DNA from: Albimonas pacifica
GTDB lineage: Bacteria > Pseudomonadota > Alphaproteobacteria > Rhodobacterales > Rhodobacteraceae
Assembly: GCF_900113695.1 (NCBI RefSeq)
Contig: NZ_FOQH01000002.1
Location: forward strand, 640,989 to 704,988
Reading direction: 5' to 3'
DNA length: 64,000 nt
The position numbers and the translations under genes are program-made. This document shows, one piece after another, positions 1-7,149 of this stretch. Numbering within the stretch: the stretch's first letter is position 1; each line of letters begins with the position of its first letter. The notes beneath the pieces were generated by a model. It made no database searches and was not told where the DNA came from. It was given only the letters and a program-made list of their open reading frames with translations.

Positions 1-95
1 CCGGCGCTGTTCTCCTGGCGGCTCCCACCCCCTGGTTCCCGGGGGACCGCCTCACCCGCGGCGCAGCGGCCGCATCGCCCCCGGCTCGCGCCGGA

Positions 96-2033
96 TCACT
101 CGGCCGCCACGGAGCAGCAGCCCGCGTGGGTCGAGGCCTCGTTCTTCTCCGGCGGCATGTTCAGCGCCGGGTTCATGTCGAAGAAGCCGTTGGGCATCAG
201 CGTGAAGCCGGTCCTGACCACCGGCTGCACGGGGAAATCCTCGAGCCGCGGCATGTGGTGCAGGCCGAAGACGTGCCAGGCGACGATGTCGGCGCCTTCC
301 ACCGGGCGCTGGCGGGCGACGTATTTCGGCAGCCCGTCGGTCCCGTCGGAGTGGTTCATGAACTCGCCGGCGGGGAAGCGCTCCTCCGGGTCGTAGGCGG
401 TCACCCACAGGTCGTTGTAGATGAAGGGCATGCGCGAGCCGGACGGGCCCTCGGGCTTGTTGAAGGGCGTGATCGAGTGCACCGGCTCCAGCTTGAAGGC
501 GGTGGGGCGGCCCATGCGGTTGCGCCCTTCGGCGGAGACGAATTTCCAGTAGCGCTCCTTTTCGGGGGCGCGCTTGCGGCCGCCCTCGGCCGTGATCGGC
601 GTCTCCTGGATGTAGAAGGCGTTGCCGTAAGGATTCTCGGGGCCCATCGGGGGCGCGAGCGTGTCGCATTCGACGACCGAGCACTTGTCGCCGTCGACCG
701 CCAGGTCGATGCGCGCGCAGAATGTGTGCTGGTGGATCTGGCCGAGCACGCCGGGGGCGACCTCGGTCCCGTATTTGCCGGGGTTCCCGGGCTCGCAGCC
801 GACGGTGTTGATGATGCCGGTGGCCTTCATCTCGAACTGGATCGTGCCGTCGAGCATGAAGTACCAGTAGGAGGCGTATTCGTAGTTCCCCACGGTGGAG
901 ATGGAAGAGATCACCAGTTTCCGGGCGCGGCGCACTTCGGTGCGGTCGGTGCGGAAGTCCCAGTGCTTCCACAGGACGCCGTCGTCTTCCTCGTGGATGC
1001 AGATGGCGTTCTTGATCTTCTCGGGGCTGCCGTCGATGCCGGAGACGAAGCCGTCGAGATACTGGATCGCGCCGAGGCAGTCGCAGCCGAGCTCCAGCGA
1101 GTTCGCGAGCTTCCCGAGCCCATATTCGCCGATGTCGAAGACGTTCTTGCGCGCGTGCTGCCGGGCGGGGGAGCCGTAGGGGACCACCATCTCGGCGATC
1201 GAGAGGCGGTAGAAGGCGGGGCGGCCGTCGAGCTTCACGTCGTGGAGCGTCAGGCCCTCGCGGCCGTTGAAGCCGATGACCATGTCCCAGTCGGCCCAGG
1301 TGATGCGCCGGCCGTCCATGTCGAAGCTGACGCCCTCGGGCTGGACCACGTCGATGGGCTTGAGGTCCTTGCGGAACCCGTCCTGGAACTGGGCCTCGTA
1401 GTTGACGTCTTCCTTGGGGACCTCGCGGACGCCGTAGTCGTCGATGCGGATCACTTCCATCTTCTTGATGTCGACGACGGGGTTCAGGCCCTCGATCGGG
1501 TGGGCGTAGAGGTTGTCGTAGGGGCCGGACTTCACCCAGCAGAAGGTGTGGGCGACGTGTTTCCCTTCCTCGCCCTCGACGCCGAAGTTGCCGGCGGACC
1601 AGGGGTCGACGCAGACCAGGGAGACGTCCTCGATGCCGCGCTTGGCGCAGGCGGCCTGGAATTCGGGGTTCGCCTTCACCGTGGCTTCGATCTGGAGGAA
1701 CTCCTCGGCCATGATCATCGGGCGGGCGCTCTCGACGAAGGTCTCCGACAGGATCTTTCCGGCGGAGAGGGAGACGACGTATTTCCACACGCCGATCCGG
1801 CCCATCTCGAAGACGTTGACGCGGGCCTCGCGGGGGAAGTCGTCGCCGGGGGAGAAGGCGCGGACGCGCTTCTTGGAGGGCTCCTTCAGCTCGATCATCT
1901 CGAAGCGCAGGGCCTCGGTCCTGCGGGCCGCGCGCACCAGCTGGGCGGCGTAGGCGATCTCGCTCTCGGTCAGGGGCTCCAGAGGATGGGTCGGCGCGTG
2001 GTCGGCGGCGATGGGCGTCTCGGGCTTGTTCAT
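96..2033 (-). CDS. Copper-containing primary amine oxidase
   Basis: 645 aa. Oxidises primary amines to aldehydes with release of ammonia and H2O2, using copper and a topaquinone made from its own tyrosine. The family landmarks are all visible: the base Asp in DIGEYGLG (D300), the topaquinone precursor Tyr in GNYEYA (Y384), the copper-binding pair HQH (H434, H436) and a third ligand in LHHMPRLEDFP (H593). Length and spacing match Arthrobacter-type bacterial enzymes closely. No signal peptide is evident, so it is probably cytoplasmic. An in-frame extension would add 42 Arg/Ser-rich residues. I chose the ATG giving MNKPET because the extension does not look like protein. The neighbouring SDR (2313-3086) is on the same strand but 280 bp upstream, so co-transcription is uncertain. 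Confidence 0.93.
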   Translation of the reverse strand: MNKPETPIAADHAPTHPLEPLTESEIAYAAQLVRAARRTEALRFEMIELKEPSKKRVRAFSPGDDFPREARVNVFEMGRIGVWKYVVSLSAGKILSETFVESARPMIMAEEFLQIEATVKANPEFQAACAKRGIEDVSLVCVDPWSAGNFGVEGEEGKHVAHTFCWVKSGPYDNLYAHPIEGLNPVVDIKKMEVIRIDDYGVREVPKEDVNYEAQFQDGFRKDLKPIDVVQPEGVSFDMDGRRITWADWDMVIGFNGREGLTLHDVKLDGRPAFYRLSIAEMVVPYGSPARQHARKNVFDIGEYGLGKLANSLELGCDCLGAIQYLDGFVSGIDGSPEKIKNAICIHEEDDGVLWKHWDFRTDRTEVRRARKLVISSISTVGNYEYASYWYFMLDGTIQFEMKATGIINTVGCEPGNPGKYGTEVAPGVLGQIHQHTFCARIDLAVDGDKCSVVECDTLAPPMGPENPYGNAFYIQETPITAEGGRKRAPEKERYWKFVSAEGRNRMGRPTAFKLEPVHSITPFNKPEGPSGSRMPFIYNDLWVTAYDPEERFPAGEFMNHSDGTDGLPKYVARQRPVEGADIVAWHVFGLHHMPRLEDFPVQPVVRTGFTLMPNGFFDMNPALNMPPEKNEASTHAGCCSVAAE

Positions 2034-2186
2034 GTCCGTCCTCGGGGGCTGGCGCCGGCCTTGGCGGCGCGAGGGTCTCCATAAGGCTGATGCGGGGCGC
2101 GAGGCCCCGGCATGTTGCGCTCGCGAAGGCTGCGCCCGGGATCGACTTGATGTCGACAAAAAACGGGCACCTGCTCGGATCGTGCT

Positions 2187-2214
2187 GCAAATTTGCGCAG
2201 AAATGTCCAGACAT
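2187..2214. promoter_or_regulatory. Two adjacent short palindromes upstream of the amine oxidase gene
   Basis: GCAAATTTGC (2187-2196) is a perfect 10-bp palindrome, and ATGTC-CA-GACAT (2203-2214) a perfect 5-2-5 inverted repeat. They lie in the 279-bp gap between the SDR and the amine oxidase, about 155-180 bp upstream of the amine oxidase start. They sit in a locally AT-richer patch of an otherwise GC-rich gap, so an operator or promoter role is plausible. No cognate regulator is encoded alongside. Confidence 0.35.
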
Positions 2215-2312
2215 GCCCGCGTTGAGGGCGCCCGCTTTCGCGGGGTGCGAAATCCCGATACGGGTCTCTTCCGCCGGGGCGCCCCGGCCCCCGGCGGAGG
2301 GCCTGCGGGGGC

Positions 2313-3086
2313 CTAGTCGAGCGCCTCCAGCGATTCGGGCAGGATCTGGCCGCCGTCGACCACCAGCGTCTGGCCGGTGATGTAGCCGGCCTCCTCGGAG
2401 GCGAAGAACAGCGCCGCATGCCCGATGTCGGCGACCGAGCCGATCTTCTTGAGCGGGATCGAGGCGGCCATGGTGGCGAGATAGTCCTCGCCCAGCCCGT
2501 CGAGCCCCTCGGTCATCACGTTGCCCGGCATCACCGCGTTGATCGTGGCGCCGAGCTTCGCGAGCTCGATGGCGGCGGTGCGCAGGAAGCCCAGCTGCCC
2601 CGCCTTGGAGGCGCCGTAGTGCGCCCAGCCGGGGAAGCCGGTCACCGGGCCGGTGATCGAGGAGGTCAGCACCACCCTGCCGCCGGGTTTCTTCGCGAAC
2701 TCCGGCAGCACCGCCTTGGTGCACAGGAAGGCGCTGCGCAGGTTGGCGGCCATGACGGCGTCCCAGTCCTCGGGGCTCATTTCGGCGAGGCTCACCTGCG
2801 GGAAGACGCCGGCGTTGGCGCACATGACGTCGAGGCTTCCGAAGGTCTCGACGGTCGCCGCGACCAGGCCCTGCACCGCGTCCCAGTCGGAGACGTCGCA
2901 GACATGGGTCGCGACCGTCGCTCCGCCCGCCGCCAGCTCGGCCGCCGTCGCCTCCAGCGCCTCGGCCCCGCGGGCGGCGAGCATCACCTTCGCGCCGCGG
3001 TCGGCGAAGACCTTGGCGATGCCCTTGCCGATGCCCTTCGACGCCCCGGTCACCACCACGCCGCGTCCCTCGATCGATGTCAGCAC
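2313..3086 (-). CDS. SDR-family NAD(P)-dependent oxidoreductase (FabG-like)
   Basis: 257 aa with a GTG start. Classical short-chain dehydrogenase: nucleotide-binding TGASKGIG near the N-terminus, CANAG in the middle, a catalytic HYGASKAG (YxxxK) and a C-terminal TGQTLVVDGGQ typical of FabG-like enzymes. Length is normal for the family. The substrate cannot be told from sequence. Position between an amine oxidase and an amine/amino-alcohol operon fits oxidation or reduction of a carbonyl product of amine breakdown, but that is inference. The gene ends 279 bp before the amine oxidase start. Confidence 0.9.
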   Translation of the reverse strand: MLTSIEGRGVVVTGASKGIGKGIAKVFADRGAKVMLAARGAEALEATAAELAAGGATVATHVCDVSDWDAVQGLVAATVETFGSLDVMCANAGVFPQVSLAEMSPEDWDAVMAANLRSAFLCTKAVLPEFAKKPGGRVVLTSSITGPVTGFPGWAHYGASKAGQLGFLRTAAIELAKLGATINAVMPGNVMTEGLDGLGEDYLATMAASIPLKKIGSVADIGHAALFFASEEAGYITGQTLVVDGGQILPESLEALD

Positions 3087-3227
3087 GATCCCGTCTCCTT
3101 CGCTGCATTGCCGTCAGGACCGCGGCAATTCTTGTGCCATGCAGCAGGGCTCGCTAGCGTCCGGGCCTGTGGCGCCGGACTTGCAGGTCCGGACAAGCCT
3201 GCGGAACGGACGAGGGGAAGACGGCGG

Positions 3228-4223
3228 ATGACAGGGCTCTACACGGAGGCGTTCCTGGAGGACCTGCGCGCGCATGCGGGCGGGCTGGCGTCGCAGTGGG
3301 GCCTGTCGCCCGAGACGCAGGCGACCCTTCTGAACATCTCCGAGAACGCCACCTTCCGCCTCGACGACCCGCAGGCCGGGGCGCCGGTGGTGGTGCGCGT
3401 CCACCGCCCCGCCTATCACACCCCCGCCGAGATCGCCTCGGAGATCGCCTGGCTGGAGGCGCTGCGCGCCGAGCAGGTGGTCGCCACCCCCGCCATCCTG
3501 CCGGTCGCCGGCGGCGGCAAGGTCGCGACCTTCGTCCACGACGGCGAGACCCGCCACGCGGTCGCCTTCGAGTGGATGGAGGGCGCCGAGCCCCAGGCCG
3601 GCGCCGGCCTCGTCCCCGGTTTTCGGGATCTGGGCGCGATCTCGGCCCGCCTGCATGCGCATGTCCGGCGGTGGGCGAAGCCCACGGGGTTCATTCGAAA
3701 AACCTGGAACTGGGAGACGACGGTCGGCCCTGTGATGCACTGGGGCGACTGGCGCGACGCCGACGGGCTGGACGCGGAGGGCCGCGCGATCCTGGAGCGG
3801 ACCGCGCAGGCGCTGCGCGCGCGGCTCGGGGCCTATGGCGAGGGGGCGGACCGTTTCGGGCTAATCCACGCCGACCTCAGGCTCGCGAACCTGCTGGAGG
3901 GGGACGGGCGGCTGGGGGTGATCGACTTCGACGACTGCGGCTTCGGCTGGTTCGCCTACGACTTCGCCGCCGCGATCTCGTTCCTGGAGACCGAGCCCTA
4001 CATCCCCGACCTCGCGGCCGCCTGGCTGGAGGGCTACGCCGCCGTCGCCCCCCTGCCGCCGGAGGCCGAGGCGATGCTGCCCCACATGATCATGCTGCGC
4101 CGGATGCTGCTGACCGCCTGGATCGCCAGCCACGCCGAGACGCCCACCGCGCAGGAGCTGGTGGCCGACGGCTACACGTCGGGCACGGTGGCGCTCGCTG
4201 AGCGCCATCTCGCCACCGTCTGA
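3228..4223 (+). CDS. APH/choline-kinase-fold small-molecule kinase
   Basis: 331 aa. Aminoglycoside-phosphotransferase-fold kinase: the catalytic Brenner motif HADLRLANLL starts near residue 214 and the metal-binding IDFDDCG follows. Residues SENATFRL near the N-terminus fit the nucleotide-binding strand. The stop is 10 bp before a class-III aminotransferase-family gene, so the two are almost certainly one operon. Such kinase + class-III PLP pairs are known for ethanolamine-phosphate and 5-phosphohydroxylysine phospho-lyase pathways, where the kinase phosphorylates an amino alcohol and the PLP enzyme eliminates phosphate and ammonia. Antibiotic resistance is less likely given the context. The exact substrate is unknown. 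Confidence 0.85.
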   Translation: MTGLYTEAFLEDLRAHAGGLASQWGLSPETQATLLNISENATFRLDDPQAGAPVVVRVHRPAYHTPAEIASEIAWLEALRAEQVVATPAILPVAGGGKVATFVHDGETRHAVAFEWMEGAEPQAGAGLVPGFRDLGAISARLHAHVRRWAKPTGFIRKTWNWETTVGPVMHWGDWRDADGLDAEGRAILERTAQALRARLGAYGEGADRFGLIHADLRLANLLEGDGRLGVIDFDDCGFGWFAYDFAAAISFLETEPYIPDLAAAWLEGYAAVAPLPPEAEAMLPHMIMLRRMLLTAWIASHAETPTAQELVADGYTSGTVALAERHLATV

Positions 4224-4233
4224 GGGAGATCCC

Positions 4234-5541
4234 ATGACCGCCGAGCCCCGCGCCATCCTGTCGATGAACGCCTTCTCGGGCGAGGCGGGGGACGACCCGC
4301 TGCTGGCCCGCAGGCTGGCGAACATGGGGGCGGCGGCGGTCCTGTTCTACGACAAGCCGGTGGAGATGGTTTCGGGGCAGGGCGCCTGGATGACGGACCG
4401 CTCGGGCGCGACGTATCTGGATTTCTACAACAACGTCCCCTCGCTGGGGCATTGCCACGGGGCGGTGGTCGAGGCGGTGCGCGACCAGATCGGCCGGCTG
4501 AACATCAACAGCCGCTACATGGTCGAGATCGTGGACCGCTACATGGAGGCGCTGAAGGCCACCCTGCCTTCCGACCTGTCCAACGTGGTGCTGAGCTGCA
4601 CCGGGTCCGAGGCCAACGACCTCGCCCTGCGGCTGGCCGAGGTCTGGACCGGCAGGCGCGGCTTCGTGGTCACGCAGACCGCCTATCACGGCAACACCGC
4701 CGCCACGACCGAGATCTCGCCGAGCGCCTACAAGAAGGGCGGCGGCTCGCCGCGCATCCGCACCGTCCCGGCGCCGGACCCGGCCGTCTACGGGGAGGAT
4801 CTGGCGGGAGGCTTCGCGAAGGCGGTGGCCGAGGCGGCCGCCGACCTGGAAGCCTCGGGGCATGGTTTCGCGGGGATGATCTGGGACTCGATCTTCTCCT
4901 CGGACGGCGTGCATGCCGATCCGCAGGGGTTCCTGAAGGCGGCCGAGGGCGCGGTCCACGCCGCCGGCGGCCTGCTGATCGCCGACGAGGTGCAGCCGGG
5001 TTTCGGGCGCACCGGGGTGATGTGGGGGTTCGAGCGGCACGGCCTCGCGCCCGATATCGTCACCACCGGCAAGCCGATGGGCAACGGGTTCCCCATGGCC
5101 GGGACCATGACCCGGCCCGAGATCCTGTCGCGCTTCGTCGAGGAGTTCGGCTATTTCAACACCTTCGGCGCCAACCCCGTGGCGGCCGCCGCGGGGCTGG
5201 CGGTGGTCGAGACCCTGCGCTCCGAGGGGCTGATCGCCCGCTGCGCCGCCGCGGGCGCGACGCTGAAGGCGGAGCTCGAGGCGCTGGCCGCGCGCGATCC
5301 CCGCATCGCGGCGGTGCGCGGGGCGGGGCTGTTCCTGGGCGTCTCGCTGGGGCGCGAGGACGCGCCGGACGGGGCGCTGGTGCGCGCGGTGCTGGCGGGG
5401 CTCGGGCGGCGGCGGGTGCTGATCGGCGCCGCCGGGCGCTATGGCGAGACGCTGAAGCTGCGCCCGCCGCTGATCCTCTCGGACGCCGAGATCGACCATT
5501 TCGTCCAGGCGCTGGCCGACACGCTGGCCGAAACCCCCTGA
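4234..5541 (+). CDS. Class-III PLP enzyme (aminotransferase or amino-alcohol phospho-lyase)
   Basis: 435 aa. Fold-type-I, class-III aminotransferase family: an N-terminal DFYNNVPSLGHCH segment resembling AGXT2L-type enzymes, SCTGSEANDLALR for phosphate binding, DEVQPGFGRTG with the pyridine-contacting Asp, and the PLP lysine in TTGKPMGNGFPM (K280). It sits 10 bp after the APH-fold kinase. This pairing favours a phospho-lyase acting on the kinase product (ethanolamine phosphate or phosphohydroxylysine type) over a true transaminase. Sequence alone cannot separate the two activities. Confidence 0.87.
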   Translation: MTAEPRAILSMNAFSGEAGDDPLLARRLANMGAAAVLFYDKPVEMVSGQGAWMTDRSGATYLDFYNNVPSLGHCHGAVVEAVRDQIGRLNINSRYMVEIVDRYMEALKATLPSDLSNVVLSCTGSEANDLALRLAEVWTGRRGFVVTQTAYHGNTAATTEISPSAYKKGGGSPRIRTVPAPDPAVYGEDLAGGFAKAVAEAAADLEASGHGFAGMIWDSIFSSDGVHADPQGFLKAAEGAVHAAGGLLIADEVQPGFGRTGVMWGFERHGLAPDIVTTGKPMGNGFPMAGTMTRPEILSRFVEEFGYFNTFGANPVAAAAGLAVVETLRSEGLIARCAAAGATLKAELEALAARDPRIAAVRGAGLFLGVSLGREDAPDGALVRAVLAGLGRRRVLIGAAGRYGETLKLRPPLILSDAEIDHFVQALADTLAETP

Positions 5542-5561
5542 TCCCGCGAAGGAGCCTCCCG

Positions 5562-6446
5562 ATGCCCCAGTTCGCCGCCCCCGACGAGACCACGCGCATC
5601 CCGCTCGACACCGGGCACGAGGTGGTCGCCTATTCCTGGGGGGAGGGCGAGCCGGTGATGCTGCTCTCGGGCGGGCCGGGCCTGCCGTGCCGCTACCTCG
5701 CCGAGCCGCATCTGCGGCTGGTCGACGAGGGGTTCCGGGTGGTGAGCTACGACCAGCTCGGCACCGGCGCCTCGGACCGGCCGGACGATCCGAAGCTGTG
5801 GCACGTGGCGCGGTTCGCGACCGAGGTCGACCAGGTGCTGCGGGCGCTCTCGCTCGAACGCCCGCACCTGCTGGGCCATTCCTGGGGCGGCTGGCTCGGG
5901 ATGGAGTTCGCCGTCGCGTATCCCGGCAGGCTGAAGAGCCTGACGCTCGCCGACACCGCCGGCGACATCCCGCATCTGGTCTCGGAGCTCGATCGCCTGC
6001 GCGAGGGGCTGGGGATCGAGACGGTGCGCATGATGCAGCGGCGCGAGGCGCTGGGGCAGTACGAGCACCCCGAGTATCTCGCCGCCATCACGCTCCTGAA
6101 CTACCGCCACATGTGCCGGCTGGACGAATGGCCCGAGCCGATGACCGCCTCGGTCGCCGACTGGAACATGGCCCCCTATTTCGAGGTGCAGGGGCCCAAC
6201 GAGTTCCACTACATCGGCAATCTCAGCGACTGGACCCGGCTGGAGGAGCTGGGGGCCTTCGACGCCCCGGCCCTGGTCCTCTGCGGCGCCCATGACGAGA
6301 TGACCCCGGCCTGCGCCCGGCGTCTCGCCGCGGCGATCCCGGGGGCGGAGATCGAGGTCTTTCCCAACAGCGCCCACTGCCCCTTCTACGAGGAGCCGGA
6401 GGCCTATTTCGCCCGCGTCGCGGGCTTCCTGAAGGCGGCCGGCTGA
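5562..6446 (+). CDS. Alpha/beta hydrolase, proline-iminopeptidase-like
   Basis: 294 aa. Contains the proline-iminopeptidase oxyanion motif GGPG near residue 38, YDQLGTGAS, and the nucleophile elbow GHSWGG (S107). The catalytic Asp is probably in GAHDEMTP and the His in NSAHCPF near the C-terminus. It begins 20 bp after the PLP enzyme behind AAGGAG, so it is the third gene of that operon. It may release an N-terminal proline or hydrolyse an amide or ester of the pathway substrate. Family assignment is firm, substrate is not. Confidence 0.87.
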   Translation: MPQFAAPDETTRIPLDTGHEVVAYSWGEGEPVMLLSGGPGLPCRYLAEPHLRLVDEGFRVVSYDQLGTGASDRPDDPKLWHVARFATEVDQVLRALSLERPHLLGHSWGGWLGMEFAVAYPGRLKSLTLADTAGDIPHLVSELDRLREGLGIETVRMMQRREALGQYEHPEYLAAITLLNYRHMCRLDEWPEPMTASVADWNMAPYFEVQGPNEFHYIGNLSDWTRLEELGAFDAPALVLCGAHDEMTPACARRLAAAIPGAEIEVFPNSAHCPFYEEPEAYFARVAGFLKAAG

Positions 6447-6450
6447 CCGC

Positions 6451-6490
6451 GCCCCCCCGCGCCCCGGGCGATCCGGGACGCGGGGGGGGC
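6451..6490. terminator. GC-rich hairpin between convergent genes
   Basis: A C-rich arm from 6451 and a G-rich arm ending at 6490 can pair, with an inner CCGG/CCGG stem around a short GCGAT loop. It fills the gap between the stop of the plus-strand hydrolase and the stop of the minus-strand hypothetical gene. A bidirectional terminator is the natural reading, although no U-tract follows on either strand. Confidence 0.5.
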
Positions 6491-6491
6491 G

Positions 6492-7136
6492 TCAGGGCAG
6501 GTCGATCGGGCGCTCGATGGGCGGGGCGGCGGGAGGCTCCTCGCCGTCCTCCTCGTCTTCGGGCGCCGCGATCTCGTAGTCGCCCAGGTCGCCGTCCGCG
6601 GCGGGGGCGAGCGGGGCGAGCGCCTCGGGCCGGGGGGTGGCTTCGGCCGCGAAGGGCAGAGGGGCCGCGGCGGGCAGGTCGAAGGCGTCGAGGTCGAAGT
6701 CCAGCCGCAGCGACAGCCTGTCCAGCGCCCAGGCCTTCAGCGTCGCCAGGAACTCGGGCGCGTTGCGCGGGATGCGGCGGTGCTGGACCCCGCCGGGGAA
6801 GTCGGTCGAGGGCTCCTTCACCGCGAGGTCCTCGGCGGCGTTCAGCGGGTCGATCAGGCCGGCGAGATAGTCGGCCATCCCGGGCCGGGCGGTCACGACC
6901 GCGATCCGGCCGAGCGCGTCGATCCGCCCTTCGCCCAGCGGCGTGGCGCCGCCCTGGGGGTCGATCCAGGCGATCGAGACGGGCGTCGAGGGGGCGTCGT
7001 CGCGGGCGGCGTCCGTGTCCGGGGTCGACATCTGCGGGCTCTCCTGGGCCGAGGTCTGCTGGGCGGGGCTTTCGGGGACGGGGCCCTCGGCGACGGGACT
7101 CTCGGGGACGGGGCTCTCATGGGCAGGGGGCGGCAT
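6492..7136 (-). CDS. Hypothetical acidic protein with Ser/Pro repeat N-terminus
   Basis: 214 aa, not recognised. Residues 3-34 are a low-complexity run of ESPVPESPV-like units. Residues 50-150 look folded, and the tail (about 165-214) is rich in Ala, Pro, Glu and Asp. No membrane segment or signal peptide. It starts 13 bp after the 1,336-residue zincin/coiled-coil gene behind GGAGGA, so it is the last gene of that cassette. A second ATG at residue 36 is possible, but the Shine-Dalgarno supports the first. It may be a partner or substrate of the upstream protease-like proteins. Confidence 0.7.
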   Translation of the reverse strand: MPPPAHESPVPESPVAEGPVPESPAQQTSAQESPQMSTPDTDAARDDAPSTPVSIAWIDPQGGATPLGEGRIDALGRIAVVTARPGMADYLAGLIDPLNAAEDLAVKEPSTDFPGGVQHRRIPRNAPEFLATLKAWALDRLSLRLDFDLDAFDLPAAAPLPFAAEATPRPEALAPLAPAADGDLGDYEIAAPEDEEDGEEPPAAPPIERPIDLP

Positions 7137-7149
7137 GGTCGCGTCCTCC

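Noticed and set aside
52..3108. A 1,018-codon minus-strand frame across the amine oxidase and SDR
   Set aside because: Arg/Pro/Gly-rich translation without motifs; the copper amine oxidase and SDR in other frames explain the DNA completely.
3228..4223. Aminoglycoside resistance phosphotransferase
   Set aside because: The APH fold is shared with many metabolic kinases, and the operon with a class-III PLP enzyme argues for amine metabolism.
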